Below are positions 8,627-18,566 of a DNA stretch of 64,000 nt, piece by piece. The position numbers and the translations under genes are program-made. The notes under the pieces were generated by a model. The model was given only the letters and a program-made list of their open reading frames with translations, made no database searches and was not told where the DNA came from. Numbering within the stretch: position 1 is the first letter of the stretch; the number at the start of each line of letters is the position of its first letter. This stretch comes from Chryseobacterium sp. Leaf404 (lineage in GTDB: Bacteria; Bacteroidota; Bacteroidia; Flavobacteriales; Weeksellaceae), in NCBI RefSeq assembly GCF_001424145.1, contig NZ_LMQM01000011.1:1-64000 (forward strand), written 5' to 3'.

Positions 8627-10284
8627 AACAATTAGAAAATCTTTTTACTTCATTTGACTGGAACGCATTTCTAAGCCAGTTTCTGTATGATCCAAAAAAT
8701 CCTTTACTCTTCAATAATGGTTTTTTCGTGTATTTTTTCACTCTTTTTATTCTGCTTTTTTTCCTCCTGAAAAATCATCATACCGCAAGAAGATATGTTT
8801 TCACATTTTTTTCCCTTTACTTTTTTTATAAAGCAAGTGGATGGTTTGTAGGTTTGGTGGTGGTTTCGGCACTGATCAATTTTGCATTGTCTAATATGAT
8901 CTACAGAACCAAAGGAAAATCATGGAAAACTTCGCTTTTGGTTTTAAGCATCGTTGTTAATCTCGCCATCCTGTTTTATTATAAGTACACCAACTTTTTC
9001 ATTACAGTTTCCAATGAGATTTTCAGTACAGAATTTAATCCGCTGCATATTATTTTACCGATTGGAATTTCCTTTTTCACGTTCGAAAATTTAAGTTATA
9101 CTATTGACGTGTACCGGGACGAATTTGAACCTGCCAAAAAGTTTACAGATTATCTGCTGTTTCTCTCATTTTTCCCAAAACTGATGATGGGTCCGATTGT
9201 AAGGGCGCACGATTTTGTTCCGCAGATCAATAAACCCTACATCATTTCTGAAAGGGACTTTGCCATGGGATTTTATCTGATTATTTCAGGTCTGATTAAA
9301 AAACTGGTGATTTCAGATTACATTACTTTAAATCTTGTAAACTATATTTTTGATACACCTTCGCTTCATGCCGGGCTTGAAAATCTATTTGCCGTCTACG
9401 GTTATGCAATGGTCATTTACTGCGATTTCAGTGGTTACAGCGATATTGCGATAGGAATTGCACTTTGGTTAGGTTTTAAAATTCCTGCCAATTTTTTCTC
9501 TCCTTATCAAAGTACAAGCATCACAGAATTCTGGCGAAGATGGCATATTTCGCTCTCCTCATGGCTGAAAGATTATCTTTATATCCCTTTGGGAGGAAAC
9601 AGAAAATTCTCAGTCGGTTCATTTATTTTTGTGACGTTGTTTTTAACCGGAGCGTTTTTAATGTCAGTCAATCTTTTTAAGCTGAATTACTTTTACTCTG
9701 CCGGAATTTCTGGTGTTCTTTTATTGATTTTTATCCTTCCGGCGATGATTACAAAAGATTCCAAAGGGATTGCAGCGAATTTTAACCTTTTAACAACCAT
9801 GCTTTTGGGCGGCTTCTGGCACGGAGCCAGCTGGAATTTTATTATTTGGGGAGCAATCCACGGAATCGGACTTGGACTACACAAAATCTGGATATTGCTG
9901 ACAGGAAAAGCACTCTCCGGAATCAATAATTCTTTGGTTTACAGGATCATTATGGGAATTTTCACATTCCATTTTGTATGTTTTGGATGGATATTTTTCA
10001 GAGCTGAAAACTTTGATGCTGCAATGACGATGATTAATCAGATTATCTACAATTTTGACGCAGACGTTTTTGGTCCGTTTTACGAAAACTACAAAAAAGT
10101 AATCTGGATGATCGTTTTAGCGATGATCATTCACCTTATTCCGGATGATGTTGCTGAAAAGGCTGTTGTTAAAATAAAAACAATACCTCTTGCAGCATAT
10201 ATCATTGTGTTTTTTGGATTTCTGATTTTGTACGGATATTTCAAGTCTGCCGAGCAGGTTTTACCAATCTACCTTCAGTTTTAA
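8623..10284 (+). CDS. MBOAT family O-acyltransferase (AlgI-like)
   Basis: This 553-residue polytopic membrane protein has the MBOAT signature: the catalytic histidine H400 in GGFWHGASWNF and a second conserved histidine H413 in GAIHGIG. The region TEFWRRWHISLSSWLKDYLYIPLGG is the typical AlgI/DltB block. It should transfer acetyl or another acyl group from a cytoplasmic thioester across the inner membrane. The 4-bp overlap with the upstream SGNH gene and the converging second SGNH gene mark a cell-surface O-acylation unit. It is slightly longer than the usual 470-500 residues. Confidence 0.9.
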   Translation: MKQLENLFTSFDWNAFLSQFLYDPKNPLLFNNGFFVYFFTLFILLFFLLKNHHTARRYVFTFFSLYFFYKASGWFVGLVVVSALINFALSNMIYRTKGKSWKTSLLVLSIVVNLAILFYYKYTNFFITVSNEIFSTEFNPLHIILPIGISFFTFENLSYTIDVYRDEFEPAKKFTDYLLFLSFFPKLMMGPIVRAHDFVPQINKPYIISERDFAMGFYLIISGLIKKLVISDYITLNLVNYIFDTPSLHAGLENLFAVYGYAMVIYCDFSGYSDIAIGIALWLGFKIPANFFSPYQSTSITEFWRRWHISLSSWLKDYLYIPLGGNRKFSVGSFIFVTLFLTGAFLMSVNLFKLNYFYSAGISGVLLLIFILPAMITKDSKGIAANFNLLTTMLLGGFWHGASWNFIIWGAIHGIGLGLHKIWILLTGKALSGINNSLVYRIIMGIFTFHFVCFGWIFFRAENFDAAMTMINQIIYNFDADVFGPFYENYKKVIWMIVLAMIIHLIPDDVAEKAVVKIKTIPLAAYIIVFFGFLILYGYFKSAEQVLPIYLQF

Positions 10285-10293
10285 AAATAAAAA

Positions 10294-10327
10294 AAAACTG
10301 CAGAATCAATTCTCTGCAGTTTTTTTT
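10294..10327. terminator. Bidirectional terminator between the MBOAT and SGNH genes
   Basis: A perfect 11-bp stem (AAAACTGCAGA / TCTGCAGTTTT) has an A run on the left and a T run on the right, so it works on both strands. Its loop holds the stop codon of the minus-strand SGNH gene. Confidence 0.8.
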
Positions 10328-11625
10328 ATCGCTTTCCAAATGGCTTCAGCCTGTTTTTCGTAACCGGGTTTCAGATAATGAACGCCATCGGCACTTGCCT
10401 CTTTTCTTGACTGCGCTTTTTTAAATGAACCTTTTCCACCTGTTGCTTCAAAGAGATTAAAAAAAGCAGTGTTGTTTTGTCGCGCACTTTCTTCAATCCA
10501 GCTGATCACCTCAATAGTTCTGCTTTCTTTAGGCGAATTATCCGGCGGACCAATCAGCAGAATCGGCAAATTTGGATTTTCATTTCTGAATTTTAAGATC
10601 ACATCGGAAACATTTTTTTGAAATTCTTCTTTTTCAATTTTTCCGAAAGCCTCGTTTGTTCCCAAAGCAATGATGAGAACATCAGATTTCATTTTTGAAA
10701 GCTGCTCCAGCTGGAGTGGGAATTTTAAAAAGTCAGAATAAGTGGCTCCGTTCACGCCGACCGTATTGAAAACAATTCCTTTTTTTACATTTTTAAGGAA
10801 CTGAAAACCATAAAATGTATTCCCCTGAGGATTATTTGTTTTAATTAAAAATATATTCTGAGGACTTTTAAAATCAATTTCAGTTTTATAACTGTCAAAT
10901 TTATATGAAGCAATTTCTTTTATATTTTGTTCGAAATCAGGATTATAGTTTAAATAATTTCTTTCAACCATATAAACTGAGCCTGCTTTCGGATTTAAAA
11001 TTTTGTCGCCGTTCAATGCACGCAATTTTGTAGTAGTTGTATTGTATTGAGAAACAATTTCATGAAAAGTTTGATTCTCTGAAGCCGTATGACTCATTCT
11101 TTCAGATTTTTTCTGAACAAAATCTTTTAGCGGCTTATTTTCATTAAACAAAAAAAAGCTTCCGCCTTTCATTTTAGCATCATTGTAAATCAACACTTTA
11201 TCAAAACTGTCTTCAGGATTTTTAAAACTGATTTCTAAAAAAGAATCTGCTTTATTTCCAATCACAAATCCGGCAGCTCCAATTTGTGGAAAAACCTTTT
11301 GTTCATGCACCAATCGAAATGTTTCCCAGGGTTGGTTGCTCACAGATGAAAAATCTTCAGCACCATTGGTATTGGCAACCTGATAAGGAAAAACCAAACC
11401 GCGACCTGCATTTCCATGTTGATCCTGAAAGTTCTTCCGAAGGTAACCCGTCAGATGATCTGCCTGAATGTGTGAATCTCCTATAAAAAGAATCTGAGTA
11501 ACCTGATTTTTATTTAAATTGTCAAAGAAAGGTTTTAAAACTATTTCATTTTCAATGTTTTGCGCCATAACACCAACTGAAAACGCCAAAAAAGCTGAGG
11601 ATAAAATCGTAAGAGAAAATTTCAT
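10306..11625 (-). CDS. Secreted SGNH/GDSL hydrolase
   Basis: This 439-residue protein has a signal peptide (about residues 1-21, cleavage after VMA). It shows full SGNH blocks: block I FIGDSHIQAD (S51), block III ALGTNEAFG and block V DGVHYLKPG (D413, H416). It converges on the MBOAT gene and has the same length and layout as the upstream SGNH protein at 7280-8626, from which it differs by lacking the retained membrane anchor. I infer a second periplasmic acyl-handling enzyme of the same cassette, as AlgX and AlgJ are paired in alginate acetylation. The substrate is unknown. Confidence 0.8.
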   Translation of the reverse strand: MKFSLTILSSAFLAFSVGVMAQNIENEIVLKPFFDNLNKNQVTQILFIGDSHIQADHLTGYLRKNFQDQHGNAGRGLVFPYQVANTNGAEDFSSVSNQPWETFRLVHEQKVFPQIGAAGFVIGNKADSFLEISFKNPEDSFDKVLIYNDAKMKGGSFFLFNENKPLKDFVQKKSERMSHTASENQTFHEIVSQYNTTTTKLRALNGDKILNPKAGSVYMVERNYLNYNPDFEQNIKEIASYKFDSYKTEIDFKSPQNIFLIKTNNPQGNTFYGFQFLKNVKKGIVFNTVGVNGATYSDFLKFPLQLEQLSKMKSDVLIIALGTNEAFGKIEKEEFQKNVSDVILKFRNENPNLPILLIGPPDNSPKESRTIEVISWIEESARQNNTAFFNLFEATGGKGSFKKAQSRKEASADGVHYLKPGYEKQAEAIWKAIKKTAEN

Positions 11626-11697
11626 GTTGTGAATTTAGAAATTTTTTAATGAAATTTATTCTATCTGAAAGGAATATGTATGTTTCATTTTAAACCG

Positions 11698-11705
11698 TAA
11701 ATTTG
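11698..11705 (+). promoter_or_regulatory. -7 promoter element of the radical SAM gene
   Basis: TAAATTTG matches TAnnTTTG and ends 10 nt before the TTG start at 11716, leaving a 5' leader of only a few bases. Confidence 0.45.
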
Positions 11706-11715
11706 CAAAAAATTT

Positions 11716-13905
11716 TTGTTGAAAGATCTCCTTCTAATTACTCCGCCTTTTACGCAACTCAATACGCCGTATCCTGCAACAGCTTATATCAAAGGTTTTT
11801 TAAATACGAAAAACATTTCGAGCTACCAGACGGATTTGGGTATTGAGGTAATTCTGGAATTATTTTCGAAAAAAGGTCTGACAAAAATATTCAGTGAGGA
11901 AATTTCAATTCAGTCTCTTTCAGAAAATTCGCAGCGGATTTTCAGTTTAAAAGATGAGTACATCAAAACCATCCATCAGGTAATTTCTTTTCTTCAGGGA
12001 AAAACTCCAACCTTGGCAAGACAGATCTGTTCGATGAATTTTTTACCTGAAGCTTCAAGATTCAGTCAGCTGGATGATATGGAATTTGCTTTCGGGAATA
12101 TGGGACTTCAGGACAAGGCTAAACACTTGGCTACTTTATATTTAGAGGATTTATCTGATTATATAGTTGAAGCTGTCGATTCTGATTTTGGTTTCAGCAG
12201 ATATGCCGAAAGATTGGGTAAATCTGCCAATTCTTTTGATGAATTGTACGCTAAAATTTCAGGCGAAAAAACTTTTATCGACAAAATTACTTTAGAAATT
12301 TTGGATAAAAAACTGAAATTTGCAGAGCCCAAATTAGTCTGTTTTTCAATTCCGTTTCCTGGAAATCTGTACTCTGCGTTTCGGTGTGCAAAGTTCATTA
12401 AAGAAAAATATCCTCACATAAAAACTGCCATGGGCGGCGGTTTTCCGAATACGGAATTGAGGGATATAAAAGACAAAAGAGTTTTTGAATTTTTCGATTT
12501 CATCACTTTGGATGACGGAGAAGTTCCTTTGGAATTGCTATGTGAAAATTTAGATAAAACAGAAAATTTAGAATTCAAAAGAACTTTCCTAATTGAAAAT
12601 GAGGAAGTTATCTATAAAAACAATTCCAAACGCCACGACTACAAACAGGCAGACATCGGAACTCCCGATTACACTGATTTACAGTTAGATCAATACATTT
12701 CCGTGATTGAAATTGCCAATCCGATGCACAGTTTGTGGAGCGACGGACGATGGAATAAGCTCACGATGGCACACGGCTGCTATTGGGGAAAATGTACTTT
12801 TTGCGACATTTCTCTTGATTATATTAAAATTTACGAACCTATCTCAGCTAAAATTCTTGTCGACAGAATGGAAGAACTGGTTGCTCAAACCGGTGAAACG
12901 GGATTTCATTTTGTGGATGAAGCTGCTCCACCCGCTTTGATGCGTGAAGTTGCTATTGAAATCCTGAGAAGAAATCTGGTGGTAACCTGGTGGACAAATA
13001 TTCGTTTTGAAAAAAGTTTTACCCGCGACTTATGTTTTTTATTAAAACTTTCAGGTTGTGTTGCTGTTTCAGGTGGCCTTGAAGTCGCAAGTGACAGACT
13101 TTTAAAATTGATCGACAAAGGAATTTCTGTGGAACAGGTTGCCAAAGTGACAAGAAATTTCACGGAAGCTGGAGTTATGATTCATGCTTATCTGATGTAT
13201 GGTTACCCCACTCAAACGGTTCAGGAAACTGTTGATTCTCTGGAAATGGTTCGCCAGCTTTTTGAAATGGGAATTCTGCAAAGTGCATTTTGGCATCAAT
13301 TTGCAATGACGGCACATTCTCCGGTTGGGCTCAACCCTGAAGAATTCGGAGTGACACCAATCAAACAGGAAATTTTGTTTGCCAATAACGATATCGATTT
13401 TACAGACAAAACCGGGATCGATCATGGGAAATTCAGTTTTGGACTAAAAAAATCCTTGTTCAATTATATGCATGGAATTAATTTTGAAATTCCTCTGCAG
13501 GATTGGTTTGATTTTAAAATTCCAAAAACGACTGTTCATCCAGATTATATTCATGACTGTTTGCTGGAAGAAGAGGATTTTAAATTTAAAAGCAATTCAA
13601 AGGTTCTATTTTTGGCGAAAAATGTAATTGCTGAGAATCGTTTAAAGAAGAAAAAACAAACTGAATATCCGTACACCAAAATTACAGTCCATCTGAAAAC
13701 AAATGTTGTAAGTCTCGATCTGGAGCCTGATCACGCAAAATGGCTGATGAAAATGATGCAGGAAAATTATGTAGATCAGTCGCAAAAGATTACACTTCAG
13801 CAACTTAAAAATCAGTTTGAAGAAAATTTTGAAGACTTTGAATTATTCTGGTTTTCAAAACAGATGCAAATGTTGAAAGAAAATGGTGTGATCTTGAGTT
13901 TGTAA
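11716..13905 (+). CDS. Radical SAM protein with N-terminal B12-binding-like region
   Basis: The product has 729 residues. The N-terminal part (to about residue 300) includes a Rossmann-like stretch resembling a cobalamin-binding domain (LVCFSIPFPGN ... AMGGGFPNTEL) but shows no DxHxxG motif. The cluster motif is GCYWGKCTFCD, with C355, C360 and C363, that is CX4CX2C instead of the usual CX3CX2C. The region around FHFVDEAAPP and VSGGLEVASDRLL fits a B12-type radical SAM TIM barrel. No in-frame ATG lies upstream of the conserved LLLITPPFTQLNTPYPA, so translation starts at one of the tandem TTG codons (11716 or 11719). It stands alone, and no substrate can be named. Confidence 0.8.
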   Translation: MLKDLLLITPPFTQLNTPYPATAYIKGFLNTKNISSYQTDLGIEVILELFSKKGLTKIFSEEISIQSLSENSQRIFSLKDEYIKTIHQVISFLQGKTPTLARQICSMNFLPEASRFSQLDDMEFAFGNMGLQDKAKHLATLYLEDLSDYIVEAVDSDFGFSRYAERLGKSANSFDELYAKISGEKTFIDKITLEILDKKLKFAEPKLVCFSIPFPGNLYSAFRCAKFIKEKYPHIKTAMGGGFPNTELRDIKDKRVFEFFDFITLDDGEVPLELLCENLDKTENLEFKRTFLIENEEVIYKNNSKRHDYKQADIGTPDYTDLQLDQYISVIEIANPMHSLWSDGRWNKLTMAHGCYWGKCTFCDISLDYIKIYEPISAKILVDRMEELVAQTGETGFHFVDEAAPPALMREVAIEILRRNLVVTWWTNIRFEKSFTRDLCFLLKLSGCVAVSGGLEVASDRLLKLIDKGISVEQVAKVTRNFTEAGVMIHAYLMYGYPTQTVQETVDSLEMVRQLFEMGILQSAFWHQFAMTAHSPVGLNPEEFGVTPIKQEILFANNDIDFTDKTGIDHGKFSFGLKKSLFNYMHGINFEIPLQDWFDFKIPKTTVHPDYIHDCLLEEEDFKFKSNSKVLFLAKNVIAENRLKKKKQTEYPYTKITVHLKTNVVSLDLEPDHAKWLMKMMQENYVDQSQKITLQQLKNQFEENFEDFELFWFSKQMQMLKENGVILSL

Positions 13906-13950
13906 GCTACGATCTAAAATTCAAGATTTAAGGTTTAAAATAATTAAAGT
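13906..13950 (+). repeat. Short-word repeat island after the radical SAM stop
   Basis: Directly after the stop codon come the words TTCAAGATTTAAGGTTTAAAAT, variants of a TTTAAGG/TTCAAG heptamer. This resembles the islands after atpD, etfB and the antitoxin gene. No clear terminator is seen here. Confidence 0.4.
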
Positions 13951-14124
13951 ATTTTCATTTCTAATTTTTATAATTAGATTAAAAATAATTTTAAGATTCG
14001 TGCTGAATTACAGAAAAAAATTGTGAAGAATGTTCTCAGAATTTTTTATTTTGCAGAAGCTCAATACTTTGTTTGTAATCGAATGGAGTACTATCTACAT
14101 TTATTCAGTTGAATTAAAAACTAA

Positions 14125-14955
14125 TTATTTTTTATCTTTCTCAATTCCATCTCTCACCACTTCGCCTACCGTTACTTTTTCCTGAATTTTTATAAAATTG
14201 GGATCCATGATTGCCATTCTTTCGGCGATGGCTTTGTAAGTGGGAAATTTCAAAATTGATGCCCGGCCAGACATTTCTCTGTATAAAGTAAAAGTTTTTC
14301 CGCCTGCACTTTTGAGTTGTTTTGTCGTTGTAATGTATTTTCCGATATACTTGCTTTTGGCATCGTAAATTTCGATATCTACAAATGTTTTATCTGAAAT
14401 GGTCTCCTCAGAACCAAAACTTACGGGAAGATTTGTAAAATAACCTACTGGTTTACCGTTACTTAATATTTCTCCCACATTGTTGACTGTAATATTTAAT
14501 CTGTCAACTTTAGACTTGATGCTGTATGCGTCTTTCGTACGGTTATCAAATTTACGTTTTGGAGAATTTGTAAAAATGGCATCCAGATTTTTAATATTGA
14601 TTCCTCTGTTGTCGATAACTTTCAGTTCTTTGATACAGGTAAAAACTGCAGATTTTTCTTCACCTGAAAATGCTGAAGGAGAAACATAATCCAGTTCCAG
14701 AGTTTTCTCCTGGTTGTATAGCCGCTTGAGTTTTATATAACTGTCTCGAACAGAGTCTGTAATACTTTTATCTACAAACTCGACTGTGTAAACCGGACTT
14801 TCTTTGAGATCCATAAACGTATAAATTCCGTTTTTGTAATTTACTTTCGCAACGTGCTCACCGTCTATGGTTACAATTCCTCTTTTTGTTTTTATGATTT
14901 GCCCCTGTAAAAACGAGCTGCAGACCGAAAATACGATTAGAAAAATTATTCTCAT
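14125..14955 (-). CDS. Secreted protein of unknown function
   Basis: This 276-residue protein has a signal peptide (about 1-19, cleavage near LQG). The mature part is beta-rich and hydrophilic (TKRGIVTIDGEHVAKVNYKNGIYTFMDL), with no catalytic motif I recognise. Charged residues dominate the C-terminus (GEVVRDGIEKDKK). It follows atpDC on the same strand, but a good terminator lies between, so it is probably a separate unit. Similar small exported proteins are common in Flavobacteriia. I do not assign a function. Confidence 0.75.
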   Translation of the reverse strand: MRIIFLIVFSVCSSFLQGQIIKTKRGIVTIDGEHVAKVNYKNGIYTFMDLKESPVYTVEFVDKSITDSVRDSYIKLKRLYNQEKTLELDYVSPSAFSGEEKSAVFTCIKELKVIDNRGINIKNLDAIFTNSPKRKFDNRTKDAYSIKSKVDRLNITVNNVGEILSNGKPVGYFTNLPVSFGSEETISDKTFVDIEIYDAKSKYIGKYITTTKQLKSAGGKTFTLYREMSGRASILKFPTYKAIAERMAIMDPNFIKIQEKVTVGEVVRDGIEKDKK

Positions 14956-14982
14956 GAAAAAATATTATGATTTGAGTAGAAT

Positions 14983-15010
14983 AAAAAAAAGTGTAACAAA
15001 GTTACACTTT
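14983..15010 (-). terminator. Terminator of atpDC
   Basis: A perfect 10-bp stem (AAAGTGTAAC / GTTACACTTT) with a 3-nt loop is followed on the minus strand by eight T, about 30 bp after the atpC stop. Confidence 0.8.
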
Positions 15011-15041
15011 CCCTGAAAATATATTTAGCTTTTCAATTTAA

Positions 15042-15323
15042 TTATTCGCAAAGGATGATTCCTTTGTCATGATTAAACTCTACAACACCGCTTTTGATGG
15101 GGAAAGAGAAAATAGAATCTTTATCATTTTCTTTGGTAAAGTTTTTGGCAAAAGCTTCGTCCACATTCTGTGTAAAAAGTTTTACTTTACCACCAATAAG
15201 AGAAGAAACAATTCCTGCGTGATTTTTCATAATATGAAATTCACCATTTTTTCCTGGAAGCAAAACTGAATTTACCTCTCCTTCAAAAACTACGTGTTCC
15301 GGTGTTAAAATTTTTATATTCAT
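15042..15323 (-). CDS. atpC: F1Fo ATP synthase subunit epsilon
   Basis: This 93-residue protein matches only the N-terminal beta-sandwich domain of subunit epsilon (MNIKILTPEHVVFEGEVNSVLLPGKNGEFHIMKNHAGIVSSL). The C-terminal helical hairpin that inhibits hydrolysis in E. coli is missing. Short epsilon subunits are usual in Flavobacteriia, so this is not a truncation in the genetic sense. It lies 82 bp downstream of atpD, with a hairpin-forming repeat island between them. It sits in the central stalk of F1 at the membrane. Confidence 0.92.
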   Translation of the reverse strand: MNIKILTPEHVVFEGEVNSVLLPGKNGEFHIMKNHAGIVSSLIGGKVKLFTQNVDEAFAKNFTKENDKDSIFSFPIKSGVVEFNHDKGIILCE

Positions 15324-15330
15324 CTAAACA

Positions 15331-15395
15331 AATTTGAAATTTGATGTTTGAAATTTGAAATTACATATCGAATCTCAAATTTCAAATCTCAAATT
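15331..15395 (-). repeat. Hairpin-forming TTTGA repeat island between atpD and atpC
   Basis: Words of the form AATTTGA/GTTTGA (15331-15362) face their inverted counterparts (15371-15395). The arms pair over about 25 bp with few mismatches. On the minus strand the island starts 10 nt after the atpD stop. A hairpin inside a two-gene operon suggests a role in mRNA stability or differential expression. Confidence 0.6.
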
Positions 15396-15405
15396 GTTAT
15401 TAATT

Positions 15406-16963
<1,558 letters not shown>

Positions 16964-17002
16964 ATTGCTAAAAAAAAGATTTTTATCATATTTTTTTACT
17001 AA

Positions 17003-17089
17003 TTTACCAATGTACCAATCGAGCAATTTACCAATCATTTAGAAACCAAAAACATTGGTACATTATTACATTGGTACATTGTTACATTA
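17003..17089. repeat. Inverted ACCAAT/ATTGGTACATT repeat island
   Basis: AATGTACCAAT (17009-17019) is exactly inverted as ATTGGTACATT at 17054-17064 and again at 17070-17080, with a degenerate fourth copy at 17079-17089. It fills the gap between the divergent atpD and ribF genes and includes the ribF -33 box. Confidence 0.6.
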
Positions 17090-17101
17090 TCTTTATATTT
17101 G
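17071..17101 (+). promoter_or_regulatory. ribF promoter
   Basis: TTG (17071-17073), a 20-bp spacer and TATATTTG (17094-17101). The predicted transcription start near 17107 lies after the upstream in-frame start at 17055, so translation must begin further down, at the TTG at 17121. Confidence 0.7.
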
Positions 17102-17120
17102 CAGTCAAATTTTTTTCGGG

Positions 17121-18041
17121 TTGAAAGTTTTCAAAAATTTTAGCGATTATCAGTCTCATAAGCCTTTGGCATTGTCATTAGGAATGTTTGACGGGGTGCA
17201 TTTGGGTCATAAAAGTATCATTGATGAGCTTACAAAAATTGGTTTCGAGAAAAATCTTGATACAGCGATTCTTACTTTCTGGCCTCATCCAAGATTTGTT
17301 TTTAATCCTGACGAAAACTTAAAACTCCTCAACACTTTAGCAGAAAAAAAATTCCTGATAGACAAATACGGAATTCAGAATTTATTTTTAAAAGAATTTG
17401 ACGAAGAATTCAGAAATCTTACAGGAGAAGAATTTGTGAGACAGATTTTGGTTGAAAAACTCAATGTAAAATATCTGATTGTAGGCTACGATCACGTTTT
17501 CGGAAAAAATAAAAGCGGAAACTTTGAATTGCTTCAAAAACTTTCAAAAGAACTCGGTTTTGAAGTCGAACAGATGGAAGCCATTAACATTCACGAGAAC
17601 AATATCAGCTCTACAAAAATTCGAAATGCTTTATTAAATGGAAACATTACTGAAGCTAACGAAATGCTCGGTTATTCCTACTCTGTTTCCGGAACTGTGG
17701 TTCACGGGAAAAAACTGGGAAGAACGATCGGTTATCCTACAGCCAATATTGAAACAGAAACTCTGAAACTTTTACCTAAAAAAGGTGCTTACATTGTTGA
17801 AGTTTTTGTAAAAGATCAACAATACAGAGGAATGCTAAGCGTAGGAACAAATCCTACAGTAAATGGAGAGAAATTAACCGTTGAAGTTTATATTCTTGAT
17901 TTTGAAGGCAATATTTATGATGAAAAAATCACTGTAAAATTCAGGGATTTTCTTCATAAGGAAATTAAATTTGAAGGGATTGAAAAGTTGGTTGAGAGAT
18001 TGGATGAGGATAAGAGGTTGACTGAGGAGTTTGGGTTTTAA
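17121..18041 (+). CDS. ribF: Bifunctional riboflavin kinase / FAD synthetase
   Basis: About 306 residues from the TTG start at 17121. The N-terminal FAD synthetase domain shows GMFDGVHLGHKSII (nucleotidyltransferase motif) and SSTKIRNALLNGNI. The C-terminal riboflavin kinase domain shows GRTIGYPTANI and GMLSVGTNPT. The enzyme phosphorylates riboflavin to FMN and adenylates FMN to FAD in the cytoplasm. The frame is open upstream to 17055, but that stretch is made of the repeat island and promoter and gives a non-homologous N-terminus, so I chose TTG-AAA-GTT (MKVFKNF). The length fits the family. Confidence 0.93.
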   Translation: MKVFKNFSDYQSHKPLALSLGMFDGVHLGHKSIIDELTKIGFEKNLDTAILTFWPHPRFVFNPDENLKLLNTLAEKKFLIDKYGIQNLFLKEFDEEFRNLTGEEFVRQILVEKLNVKYLIVGYDHVFGKNKSGNFELLQKLSKELGFEVEQMEAINIHENNISSTKIRNALLNGNITEANEMLGYSYSVSGTVVHGKKLGRTIGYPTANIETETLKLLPKKGAYIVEVFVKDQQYRGMLSVGTNPTVNGEKLTVEVYILDFEGNIYDEKITVKFRDFLHKEIKFEGIEKLVERLDEDKRLTEEFGF

Positions 18042-18055
18042 AATATTATCTTCTT

Positions 18056-18409
18056 TCACAGTTTTTCAATTTCTTCTCTCATTTTTTTCGTTAGAGATTT
18101 AAACACCAAATCATACGAGTGATCAATCAGTTTTAAAATCAAATCCTTTTTCAAACCATCTAAAGAAACAGAATTCCAGTGGGTTTTGTTCATGTGATAA
18201 GCTCCTGTAATCTGTGGATGCTGCTCGCGAAGTTCTTCACTCCATTCAGGATTGGTTTTTACTGAGATTTGAAGTGGCTGTTTTTCCAGAGACATCAGCA
18301 GAAACATTTTTGTACCTACCTTCAAGACCAGCGTTTCATTATCAAAAGGAAAACTTTCACTTACTCCCTTTTTTCCTAAACAGTAATCTAAAATATCGTT
18401 GGCATCCAT
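18056..18409 (-). CDS. MmcQ/YjbR family protein
   Basis: This 117-residue protein has the YjbR fold signature: FPFDNETLVLKVGTKMFLLM, then a segment on substrate-like fit (QISVKTNPEWSEELREQ), then YHMNKTHWNSVSLDG and the helical end. The family has a double-wing fold and is annotated as DNA-binding by similarity, but no function is established. It converges with ribF across 14 bp. A second member of the family at 55910-56295 in this window is frameshifted, so this copy may be the only working one here. Confidence 0.85.
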   Translation of the reverse strand: MDANDILDYCLGKKGVSESFPFDNETLVLKVGTKMFLLMSLEKQPLQISVKTNPEWSEELREQHPQITGAYHMNKTHWNSVSLDGLKKDLILKLIDHSYDLVFKSLTKKMREEIEKL

Positions 18410-18544
18410 CTTCTAATTTTTTGACGAATGTATTAAAATATGAATAATAATACACATTGAAATATTCCAAAACAGAATTTTTTCTGAAAATTCACTGGAA
18501 AAGCATCAGATTAATTTTTTTTTTCGAACAATCATAATAATTAG

Positions 18545-18552
18545 TATTTTTG
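18545..18552 (+). promoter_or_regulatory. -7 promoter element of the DUF4920 gene
   Basis: TATTTTTG matches TAnnTTTG, 14 bp before the ATG at 18567; the -33 region TTTTCG is imperfect. Confidence 0.5.
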
Positions 18553-18566
18553 TAAAAATTATTTTT

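Noticed and set aside
17055..17120. Upstream start for ribF
   Set aside because: The extra 22 codons consist of the inverted repeat and promoter, lie before the expected transcription start and do not resemble RibF proteins.
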